This document shows positions 45,225-54,612 of a stretch of 64,000 bases of DNA, in pieces (position 1 is the stretch's first letter; every line of letters starts with the position of its first letter). The position numbers and the translations under genes were made by a program. This stretch comes from Linyphia triangularis (Eukaryota > Arthropoda > Arachnida > Araneae > Linyphiidae). Location of the stretch: positions 32,394,123 to 32,458,122 of the forward strand of contig OZ021732.1 of NCBI GenBank assembly GCA_963978545.1, read 5' to 3'. A model generated the notes under the pieces. It ran no database searches. It was given only the letters and a program-made list of their open reading frames with translations, and was not told the origin of the DNA.

Positions 45225-47303
45225 CATGAGGGGTCATCTACATATTAAAACAGAACCAAACTTTAAACAGTTCAATATCAACCTCATAATATTATCCCAT
45301 ATTTGGATTCAGCATTGAAAAAAACTGCGAAATACAAAAAATCGTAATTTTCTAATGAATGGTTTGTAATTTAAATGATAAAAAGAAAATGATAAATTAA
45401 TGTTAAATAAAAAAGTTGGTTTTTTGGTCATAAATACTAAAATAATTAATACATTTCAGTATTTTTTTTTTCAAAAGATAGTTTGTAAATTGCCAAACAT
45501 AAATAGCAATCAACTTTTGCATCTATTTCTTTTTTAATAATTAATTATAAATTAATAAAACAATTTTAATTTTTTTTTAAATAGAAACATATTTTTTTTT
45601 GCTTTCATTAGATTTACCATGGTCTAAAACCCCCCCACAATTTTTTTCTTTCCATTTTGACTTTTAGTTCTCGATTTTTTAGCGAAAATGTAAAAATGCA
45701 CTCACTTTGAGGGACCGTATAGTAGACGACTTTTGAAAACAATCAAATATTAATTCAAGGTAAATTAGAGGTGTGAAAAATCACACAATGTTCAATTACA
45801 CTATAATATTAGTCACTGCATTAAAATTTGGTATGGTGTTATTTACCATGTTTGGTAATAAAATTTACAAAAAAAAAAAAAAAAAAATGGTGATGGTATT
45901 TACTCATTACAATGTCCTTTCTTGGGCATGAAAAAAAAAAAAAAAAAAAAAAAAAAAATCGTTGTTGGGTGATGCTCAAGGACAGAGAACTCTGTGTTAA
46001 ACGCGCTCGTTTTTCAACTTCACATGATTGTATTGCATTTCTACTGGAATTCCAGAGGTGGGAATGACCTTAAGAGGCTTGCATGGAAATTTTAATCAAA
46101 ATCGTTAAAGGCGTTTTTTTAGCAATAGTTGAAAAACATGATTTTTTCATGATTTCAACCTTAGGCGCATGCCCGATTTTAACGAAAACCAGTTCCCATG
46201 GCCACCACCACCCCGTACATCAAATTTGAACATTGCAAGTCATTTATTCGGGAATTACGCTCATGGAAAATTTGTGGGCATTATGGAAAGAGGATTGATT
46301 TTTCCGGTATGCAATCAACTGCAGAAGTATGGAGAGCTGCTGAAAATTCTTGAAAAACCTTACGGGCTGATCCGGACATCAAATTTAGTTTGATCTATTC
46401 CTTGCCCCGATGGATGCAACAAGTTATCGATCAGGATGGGGCACTATACAGCCTACTGATTTTTTTTTTTTTTTTTTAAATTTAATTATTAAATTCCCTT
46501 TATTAAGAAAAACAATATTTTTTAAGCAATTTCAATAAGTTGTCTTTTAAAAATTTTACTGAATTATGTGATTTTTTCATTTTATAAACAATTTCAAAGA
46601 TCATGTTACATTTGTGTTTACAGTGAAATGTTTCTGTAAATAAATAATCACGCTTTGCTTAATACTGTTTACTAATGCTACATTTTATATTTATTAATTT
46701 TCTAATCATCAGTAGTATACGTTGTACTTCTGCAATTACAGTTTTCGACATTTTATTTATTTCATGTGAAGAATGCACATCTTTAATGTTGTAAATAAAT
46801 TATGTTACTTTTGCGTTTACTTGCTAATTTTGTATTAATATTAAACATGACACTATAAATCTAAGTAGTTTCTATGCAATTTTAGACTAATATTTGTATG
46901 TTTTAAAGTCGTGATACGCCGCACTAACCGTTCGATTTCTCCCGCTGTGAAGTAGAACCTTAAAAATACCTTTCGTTTCATGGAAATTCTCCCTGAAGAT
47001 CGGTCCAAAAATGGTCAAAACATTTTCGCTCATAAGTGACGTTTTTTCAAAATAATGCATTGAAATTTGGTATATAGTGTAAATGATGTATTCTAAATTA
47101 AATGAAATGATAAAAAATAAGGGTTCGAATTGAAATTTTCGAAGATAGCATTACTTTTACTTAGTAAACGGTCCCTTAAGAGAAAAAAAATTGCATCAGA
47201 TATATAGAAAATCGTAAGCAAAACATTTTGGTGCAAACCGTAAGATTCTACGATAATTAGAACCGAAGATGTAGCAATCGTTCTGATTTTTTTGGGGGTA
47301 CTG
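45074..47303. mobile_element. Pair of TA-flanked inverted ends (Tc/mariner-like), possibly one 2.2-kb element
   Basis: CAGTACCCCC at 45074, preceded by TA, faces GGGGGTACTG ending at 47303, followed by TA. The inner 65-70 bases of both arms are also similar when one is reversed (AAAAATCAGAAC, then GCTAYATCTT, then TCTAATT). TA target duplications and CAGT-type ends fit Tc1/mariner elements. No transposase was seen between them, and another repeat copy lies inside, so two separate relics are equally possible. Confidence 0.4.
45770..46290 (+). repeat. Dispersed poly(A)-tailed repeat, copy 4
   Basis: Shares with copy 2 the order: TCACACAATGTTCAATTACA, CTCTGTGTTAAACGCG, GGTGGGAATGACCTTAAGAG, GGCGCATGCCCGATTTTAAC, ATCAAATTTGAACATTG and GGGAATTACGCT. 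It is interrupted by A runs at 45870-45887 and 45930-45958 and diverges after about 46270. Confidence 0.6.
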
Positions 47304-47607
47304 TACAAGATTGGTATACAGTAGTATCTTGAACTGATGATCGCGAATACAAACGTGAAAAGTAGCGGTCTTGTCGAAATATTTATTAGCACAATCCAAT
47401 TTATTTTCCCTTTTAAACTTTGAATACCATTATTACTTGTACCGCATTTACTGTAGTTTTTGTAGTATATAAATAATCGTATCCCGACTTATTTATTCAA
47501 CAAAAATATTTTTTAATACGTAATGCTTTTTTCATTCAAACGGAAATAGCATAAAAAAATGTAAATTTGTTTGAAATTTTTTAAATTTTATTAAACAAAT
47601 AAACTAA

Positions 47608-47640
47608 GGGGCTTCGTCCCCTGCTCGCTTAGACTTGCCA
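47608..47640 (-). other. Possible Helitron 3' terminus
   Basis: On the minus strand, AGCGAGCAGGGGACGAAGCC continues to CCCCTTAGT. A GGGG/CCCC hairpin precedes CTTAG followed by T, the pattern of Helitron 3' ends. No matching 5' end was found. Confidence 0.3.
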
Positions 47641-48133
47641 GTACATTTTCCGATTTAAATCTTCCTCCTTAATCCAGCTGTCTTTTAAAACTATTTACTT
47701 CATTGCAATTTACGATGCGGTCTTCTAGTCTCTTCCTTTTCTCAAATACTTTAATCAAAAAGAAATTTTTCTATTCTCTAAGTTAAAATGTGATTTATTC
47801 TCGGTATTGTGGTCTAAACCCTCTAAAGCGGGTTCGTATTTGATAAATTTATGCAACTGATTTAAATCTTCTTTTGGATTTATTTTCTTCAATGTATACA
47901 TATATGGGTCGTTCTACGGTAAATCAGGAAATTGTGTAACTGTTGTTTGTCACAAAAATTATACAAATAAAATACATTTTTAGCTATAAATAACTTTAAT
48001 ATAATTTATATAGATAGAGCAGTTTCAATTTATGAGAAAAATTTTTGAACTATTACTAAAATTTTACTGTAAGACAGAGAAATCCATGGATTTTTACCAT
48101 TTACTATTTTGACCTTACAAGTGTAGTATTTTA

Positions 48134-48165
<32 letters not shown>

Positions 48166-49603
48166 ACTTTAAATGCACTATTTTTTCAAAGTATTTTTTT
48201 CGAAAATCTTATAAAAATCAAAAATATGCCCTAACATTGTTATTATTTATTATACTAAAGTTGTATAATAATTTATTCACTTGTATAAGTAATGTTACCT
48301 ATATTTTATGTTTTATTTTCAATTTAATTTCATTAAATAATTCTGTGCGGTCTTTTATACCACAAGTCACATCCGTTGACGATACTTTGCATAATATTTA
48401 TAACAGATAAAAGTTTTTATTATGTGCTACTTCACATTGATGTCTAAACTAAGAAAGTGTGATAGATTAGTCTAAAAAAGAACTGAATATTTTAATGTGC
48501 ACTTCTAAGCATTTTCAAAACTTAAACTGTATTTTCTTAAAACCTAAGGAGTATATGTTTCCCCTCCCTCCCCTCAAACTATACAATCTTGTCTTCTTAA
48601 AGTTTAAAATTAACTTACTATTATTTTTTCTGAGTAAAATTTAATATCAAACCTATAAAGTGCTATAATCACTATCACCAGAGTGTTTAACCTATTATAA
48701 GATTATTTACTTTGTCCACACTATTTTGCTCTCTGACTTCACTAGTATCAAAGATAAGAACCAAAGTAGCACTCAATCATATTCTGTCAGTAACGAGTTC
48801 CCAGGTTTCACAGCAGTATTGGCCAATGTTGTGAAACAAGGGTTCTGGAAGACTGGCCGAAACTCGAGCATCGTTCCAAAACACACGATTAGCCCACCAT
48901 CCTTTCTTATAAACAAAATATTTAAACTTCAAAACTGTGCATTAACATTTAAAAACTTTCATAATATTTTATCTTGCATTGGGCGAGATTGACCAAAACT
49001 GTAACAAAGTCTGGTTCACAACTGCCTACATCGGAATCGACCAATACTGAGCGATACTGGCCCACATTGTAGTGCTACTGGGGTTGCATTGAAAAGCAAT
49101 CCTTCAACTTTAATCCCTTAACTTTTTTTTCCCTCGGAACTTTTATGTATTTTTTTACAAGTACAATTTCTTTCCATCAATGTTTGGAAAATGAAACTGC
49201 CGCATTAAAATATTAAATTCCATTTTAGATTTTTCAATTTCAACAATTTAACTGGACAAAATTACATTCTGTTCTATATGATTATTTAGAGGTCGATAAA
49301 TATATTCTACTAACCCAGACTGAATCAATGATAGATTATTACAAATCATTTCCAGGAGGTATATATTATTTAACTTAATTTACTTCCTGAAATTTAAATT
49401 CAAAATAAACGAGGGAGAGAGAGGCCATTAGACAAAATTTTCAATTTGTCAAATCATATCAAAATAATAACTATGATAAATTTTCCAATCCAATCACATT
49501 TTTATACCCATTTAATTTATTTTTTTTAGAATTGTCTTGATTATACTGAACATTAACGGTTAAACGAGTTAAATTTAAAATAATGTAAATTTTAACTTGT
49601 TTA
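47641..49603. other. Intergenic, nothing convincing
   Basis: Poly(A) at 48135-48163. The ORF at 48726-48992 lies in a patch with repeated GYATTGGCCMAYRTTGT-like phrases (48820 and 49050) but has no recognised domain. Confidence 0.35.
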
Positions 49604-49604
49604 C

Positions 49605-49985
49605 TTACTTTTAAGAAATTTTTATAAACAACTGGATAGTCAAAAAAGTTTATTAAATACAGTTCACGTCAGGTTAATAAGTAGACATAGACGTTGAATA
49701 ACTAGAAATCTACAAAAGGCTGTGCGTAAGTATTTGGAAGAAGGTAGACCAAATACATCAATCGATTTTGTTGAATTTGGATTACGAAAAGGTGTCTCTT
49801 TATTCAAGAAAGAGACTGTAATGAAACTATAGAGAAGCTTAAGGATCTTCAAATCTCACTCTCAGACGAGCCATTAAAAGCTAAAAAGCTTTATCGAAGA
49901 ATACGTCAAAAACTAATTAATTCTACACGTTTTGAACCCCTAAGGAATCCTATAATTACTAATAATTACAAACACTTACCGTGAC
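49605..49985 (+). pseudogene. Exon-like protein fragment, unassigned
   Basis: After an acceptor-like TTTACTTACTTTTAAG, one frame reads NFYKQLDSQKSLLNTVHVRL, then SRHRR, a TGA, ITRNLQKAVRKYLEEGRPNT and SIDFVEFGLRKGVSLFKKE. Then, after a shift near 49815, it reads NETIEKLKDLQISLSDEPL, AKKLYRRIRQKLIN and a stop at about 49984. The composition, the length (about 125 codons) and the single stop plus single frameshift look like a decayed host exon or retrocopy, not noise. I do not recognise the family. Confidence 0.4.
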
Positions 49986-50363
49986 TTAACCAGTCTACAG
50001 CAATGAAATAATGCTATTCCAAGTGCTCATTTACTATAGTGTATCTAAATAATCGTCAAGTAGTTTGTCTCTTTGTTATTGGATTCCGTACAAGTTTCTA
50101 AGGGCCTGATTCTCACCTACTCTCGAATCGGAATTGCAATCGGAAAGGGGGGTGTCACGTGACTTTCCGATTATTTGCGATTCTCACATCAAAATCTCGT
50201 TTAACGAGATATCCAATCTCTCGGAATGCGTCTCGGTTGCTCTGGAGCTCTTAGGATGCCATGACGATTATCGAGATTTCGGCGAAGTTTATTCTGATTG
50301 ATTGTTCTAGTTGTTTGTTGAAGTGTCTATTGTTGCTGCTGTTTTAAAACAACAAACATCAAA

Positions 50364-50615
50364 ATGGATCCTGCAAGAACATTAGTTTTTGTGAGTTTTA
50401 CCCAGTATTTAGCGAACAGGGAATTGAGAAGACAAAGAGTATTTAGAGATAAAACAAATCCCTTTGACTCTCACGATATTCATTTTATTGAAATTTTTCG
50501 GCTTTCGAAACCTGCAGCATGGCTGGTAATCGAAGAAATTAGAAGTGTACTTGCCACACAGTGCCGGAAAAAAAGAAATATGAGCCCTGAACTACTTTAT
50601 TTTTTCTGTTATTAA
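50364..50615 (+). pseudogene. HARBI1-like (PIF/Harbinger) transposase, N-terminal fragment
   Basis: ATG 50364 (context CAAAATGG) opens 83 codons including NRELRRQRVFRDKTNPFDS and IEIFRLSKPAAWLVIEEIRS, then RNMSPEL, the characteristic N-terminal helical region of Harbinger nucleases (family length about 350-400 residues). The ORF then ends FFCY-stop, and the DDE catalytic part is not found before the right terminus, so this copy cannot encode an active nuclease. Confidence 0.75.
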
Positions 50616-50730
50616 GACTTATTTCTCCTAAGTTTTACATAAAACTACGGAGCCAATACAGGAAAGAAAAAGTAATCATGATAAATTCTTATATGTTCAC
50701 TACATTTACGAAAAAAACCCTGATTTTTCC

Positions 50731-50904
50731 AAACGGTATAGTGGTTAGCGTGCTAGCTTCTAGACCGCGAGGTTGCGGGTTCGAGTCCCGTGTTAGGCAT
50801 GGATGTTTGTAAATGTATGTTGGTTTGTCTAATGACGAATGTTTCGGTGCGTTATAGCCCTCGTGCTGCTGACGGTGCCAGATAATCTGAAAACAACCAA
50901 CCAA
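50731..50904 (+). mobile_element. tRNA-derived SINE (family 1), inside the Harbinger element
   Basis: Starts AAACGGTATAGTGGTTAGCG (slightly 5'-truncated) with B box GGGTTCGAGTCCC and tail AACAACCAACCAA. Flanked by CCTGATTTTTCC (50719-50730, 50905-50916), so it was inserted after the Harbinger element. Confidence 0.9.
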
Positions 50905-50916
50905 CCTGATTTTTCC

Positions 50917-51627
50917 TTTGACTACCAAATAGTTTTGGTGGTAGCAGGCAAGAACGTGATTCATTTAATTCAGACGGCAGCAAATTAGTATTTGCATGTT
51001 GCGATTCTTATCAATATTCTAATTAAAACTGTTACATATATTTATCTCCTGTTGGGTGCCTGCTACTTACCAATAATTTTTATCACTATGTTCTAAATCA
51101 TAAACAAAACATTGTGTTCATCACAAAGAGTTAAAATGCACAATAAAAGCCATAAATACCACCTAGCTTATGTTTGATGAAAGTTTTACTATTTTTTTTT
51201 TTTTTTTTTTCTTTTTTTTTTTTTTTTTCTTTGAGTCATTCATTCTCAAAACCTGCTGTAACTTGTGATTTATTAGGACCAAAGGTGTATTCCTCTGTTA
51301 TCATCAGAAAAATTAATAAATGTTTTAATGCATTTTAGTATCTGTTCAACTTTCTTGGAAGCCATTTCTTGCAACACTACGAGGAGAGGACGAGTTCCAC
51401 CAAAAAATTATGAACATTGAATTGAAGTCAAAACAGCACATGTTTCTGAAAACTCTACTGCGCATTTCTAACCGCACAGTTTTCAGCGGAGGAAGTGCGT
51501 CATTCTTCGATTTCGAGAAAAACTGAGGTCAGAATCGCTCCTTATCTACTAAACGAGAAATGGCCCGATTCCGAGAGAGCCGGTCACGATTTTTTTTCCC
51601 GATTCGATCGGAGGTGAGAATCAGGCT
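50917..51627. other. Harbinger interior, non-coding
   Basis: Contains a T-rich tract at 51192-51229 and the right terminal inverted region from about 51540. No ORF. Confidence 0.5.
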
Positions 51628-52027
51628 CTAAACATTAGTAAATCATATCTTGCATATAAGTCATCTGTTTTGCCACTAGGGTCATTATAGAACTATAGTG
51701 ATCTATGAGGCAACGTGTATTGTAGAAGCAGACCTAATTTCACAAAAAGCAATGGTGGGGAATATTTCATTGGTGCTAAAAATATATTTCAAAATAAAAC
51801 ACTTATACTCAAACGAAGGAATTCATTGGTTTTTCAACCCAGCAGACCCTCCCCATATTAATAATTTTATGATTTGAGAGTAAAATTGGTCAACTTTCAT
51901 ATGTGAAATGTATCGTTTTTAATGTTAAACTAACATCTGAAGAGTTATGCACTATCGTAGTTCAAAATGATGCTTGTTTCAGTTCACGACTTTAATGTTC
52001 AATTTTTATTAATCTCAATGATCTTTC

Positions 52028-52204
52028 GCCGACCAAACGGTATAGTGGTTAGCGTGGTAGCTTCTAGACCGCGAGGTTGCGGGTTCGAGTCCCGTGTTAG
52101 GCATGGGTGTTTGTAAATGTATGTTGGCTTGTTTAATGACGAATGTTTCGGTGCATTATCGTGTTGCTGACGGCGCCAAATAATCTGAATACAACCAACC
52201 AACC
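52028..52204 (+). mobile_element. tRNA-derived SINE (family 1)
   Basis: GCCGACCAAACGGTATAGTG head, B box GGGTTCGAGTCCC, tail CAACCAACCAAC. Perfect 12-bp duplication CAATGATCTTTC at 52016-52027 and 52205-52216. A deletion of GCCC..-type bases near 52160 distinguishes it from the other copies. Confidence 0.9.
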
Positions 52205-52345
52205 CAATGATCTTTCAGAGGTTGCTCCTGAAAGATTCCACGTCACAACACCCTACCCCCAGTCTTATCGCATCGCCACTAAATCACCTCTCCACTTACC
52301 TAGTTTTATTTTGGTTCATATGATCTGAAAATATCATTAGACAAA

Positions 52346-52530
52346 GTTGTTTGGTTGGTTTGTATGCTCAACGACCTATTTTTATGAACAGTGACGGCTA
52401 ATAAGGCCGGGACCTATAGCTTAAAGTGGATTCAAACCACAACAAACATCCATGCCTAACACGGGATTCGAACCCAGAACCTTTAGCATGCAATACAAGA
52501 GAGCTAAACCCACAGCTATCAGATGGGCCA
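52346..52530 (-). mobile_element. tRNA-derived SINE (family 2), copy 1
   Basis: On the minus strand: head ending TAAAGGTTCTGGGTTCGAAT, then CCCGTGTTAGGCATGG, body AGGTCGTTGAGCATACAAAC and tail CAACCAAACAA. Flanks ATTAGACAAAG (left) and AATAGACAAGG (right) are an imperfect target duplication. The body differs from family 1, but the head and the tail style are shared. Confidence 0.75.
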
Positions 52531-52544
52531 ATAGACAAGGACAG

Positions 52545-52704
52545 ATGACTGTTGGGAAAGGCGATATCATCGTTATAAGATTCCGATGTTCGTTTTCTGG
52601 CTTCTCATGCCAAAAGTGTCGGGTTCGAATCCCGGATTAGGCTTGAATGTTAATTGTGGTTCAGAATTCACGTTAAGCTGGTGATCGCGGCCTGATTGGG
52701 TTAG
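52545..52704 (+). mobile_element. tRNA-derived SINE (family 2), copy 2, tail missing
   Basis: Plus-strand head GTGTCGGGTTCGAATCCCGG, then ATTAGGCTTGAATGTT, and body AAGCTGGTGATCGCGGCCTG align to copy 1 reversed. It stops at 52704 where copy 3 begins in the opposite orientation. Confidence 0.6.
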
Positions 52705-52882
52705 TTGTTTGGTTGGTTTGTACGTCCAACGACCTATTTTTCCACAATGACGCCAAATTAGGCTGGAATCTACATCTTTACGATGATTTCGAACCACAAC
52801 AGACATTAATGCCTAACACAGGAATCAAAACCGGCCCCTTTGGCATGCAAGGCCAGAGTGCTAGCTTCACAGCCATCACGTG
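52705..52882 (-). mobile_element. tRNA-derived SINE (family 2), copy 3
   Basis: The plus strand begins TTGTTTGGTTGGTTTGTACG, the reversed tail, then CCAACGACCTATTTTTCCAC and the degraded head to CAGCCATCACGTGG. It is joined tail-first to copy 2, producing an inverted pair. Confidence 0.7.
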
Positions 52883-53034
52883 GACACTTCGTGTTGGAAA
52901 TATTGAGAATACATGAATTGACATTTCCAGAACGATTTATTATTTAAATTGAAGTTTTTTGTAGTTGTAATTGCTGAGGAACCCGCACTTTTAATATTAG
53001 ATATTTTCTGCTCATATCCAAATTTAACAAAAAC

Positions 53035-53140
53035 TTTCTTGTTGCGCCTTATGGGTATTATTAACTTGATTAGTAAATTTGAACATCGTGGCACAAACCA
53101 TTTTGGAATTATGCTGGTAACACACATAACCATTCTCTAA
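53035..53140 (+). repeat. Dispersed poly(A)-tailed repeat, copy 5 (fragment)
   Basis: TAGTAAATTTGAACATCGTG, then TGGAATTATGCTGGTAACAC, aligns to 7990-8045 of copy 2. The ends are eroded. Confidence 0.5.
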
Positions 53141-53259
53141 AAAACACTTTCTTGTCTTGGAATCTTTTATAAAGTGGTGACCACGAAAAATTGGCCATCG
53201 ATTTTCGACCCCAATTCAATGTTTTCATTACTTGATCTTAAGCATCTGGTAATAGAAAG

Positions 53260-53261
<2 letters not shown>

Positions 53262-53352
<91 letters not shown>
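53262..53352. repeat. (TA)n microsatellite
   Basis: About 90 bases of uninterrupted TA dinucleotides. Confidence 0.97.
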
Positions 53353-53354
<2 letters not shown>

Positions 53355-54401
53355 TGAATTATAATCTGTTATGAAACGCAAAAAATGTTTGTAAAATTTC
53401 TTTTGACATAGACATTTCTTAGGACTTGTACCATGAATGCACTTAACCCACTCAATAAAAAAATTATTGAAGTGAAAAAAAGATTAATTCTAGTCAAAAT
53501 AAATAAAATTAACTAACATATAATCTTGATACATTGAATCACTTTGTAATTTATAACTAAACTTGACTGATTCGGACTTTGATATGGCAAAGAAAATCAT
53601 GTGCACTTTTAAATACAATCCACCAATGCTTCCTTAACAAAAATTTACAGCTCTATTACATTACAGAAAATGTAACATTTTATTTCGGAAATGCATGATA
53701 AAACTTTTCGTGAATGCAATAAATGTCAGGTAATTCTCTCAACGTTCGTAAAATGGATTCTAAATCATTTCGTGGAGTACATAAATTGTCAAAAAGCTTC
53801 GCTAAAATATTGATTTCAACAGAAAGAATATTAAAGAGTTACTCTTACAGTCATGGATTAGATGTGTCGATAAACTTTGTTCGGCTTTAGTAACCTCTTA
53901 TGAAAAGGAAATGTGTCAAATGGAAATTATCAAAAGAGAGAAGTGAAGTGACGGTGAACATTTTTCAAAGTGTTAAATGGTAATATTTTAATACTTTAAT
54001 CATATTTAAAATTTCATGCGACTGTTTAGCTTTATGGTTTTATTTTAAATACTTATCATAGCGGTAGAATAATTTAATATGATTTGTAATGTATGATACA
54101 CGAATAAATTTAAGTAACTATTAGCATTTCAATAAACTTTAAGGTTTTAACATAAAGCAAATTTTTTTTTTCTTGTAATAAATGTCATTTAATATTCCTC
54201 TTAATAAATTAAAAAGGGTATTTTTATTTTATCTATAGCAAGCACTTTTCACATAGAAATGAAAGTCTCATAATTTTAATATAATTATTTTATAAAATTT
54301 TTTTCCCGAAAAATGTCTGCGCAAAAACTTTTTGAAATACAAATCCTAATATATATTAACAAGCAGTAATTAAAGAGATCACTACAATAACAATATATTA
54401 A
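53353..54401. other. AT-rich intergenic, nothing recognised
   Basis: No supported feature. Confidence 0.4.
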
Positions 54402-54612
54402 CAGGGTGTCTCAAAAGCAACCCCCATTCTTTAAAAAATAATATTTTGAAAACTTTGCTCACAGGGATTTCAACTCGATGTATGTAAAGTCCATAAAATT
54501 AAGAAACTAATCTGAATTTCATTGAGCAAACCAATTTCAATCCCTTGTGACTATTGGGATTCAAAATGTTATTTTATAAAAGAGTGTGAGTATTTTTGTG
54601 GCAGCCTGTATT
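54402..54612. mobile_element. Possible small MITE
   Basis: ACAGGGTGTCTCAAAAG at the left and, reversed, ACAGGCTGCCACAAAAAT at the right match at about 13 of 16 terminal positions. Length is about 210 bp with no ORF. ACAGGGTGTC is a common transposon terminus, but the target duplication is ambiguous in this AT-rich context. Confidence 0.35.

Larger units (their letters stand above)
50102..51628 (+). mobile_element. PIF/Harbinger DNA transposon, internally deleted
   Basis: Inverted termini GGGCCTGATTCTCACCT (left) and AGGTGAGAATCAGGCTC (right, its near reverse complement), then shared TCGAATCGG, with the 3-bp duplication TAA on both sides (50099-50101, 51629-51631). A three-base TWA duplication is diagnostic of PIF/Harbinger. 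A HARBI1-like transposase start (50364-50615) is inside, and a SINE (50731-50904) was inserted later. Most of the transposase and any Myb-like partner are missing. Confidence 0.85.

Noticed and set aside
50736..50810. tRNA gene candidates with good A and B boxes (also 52030, 62055, 37056 minus)
   Set aside because: All are heads of tRNA-derived SINEs with target duplications and tails; the acceptor stem does not pair as in a functional tRNA.
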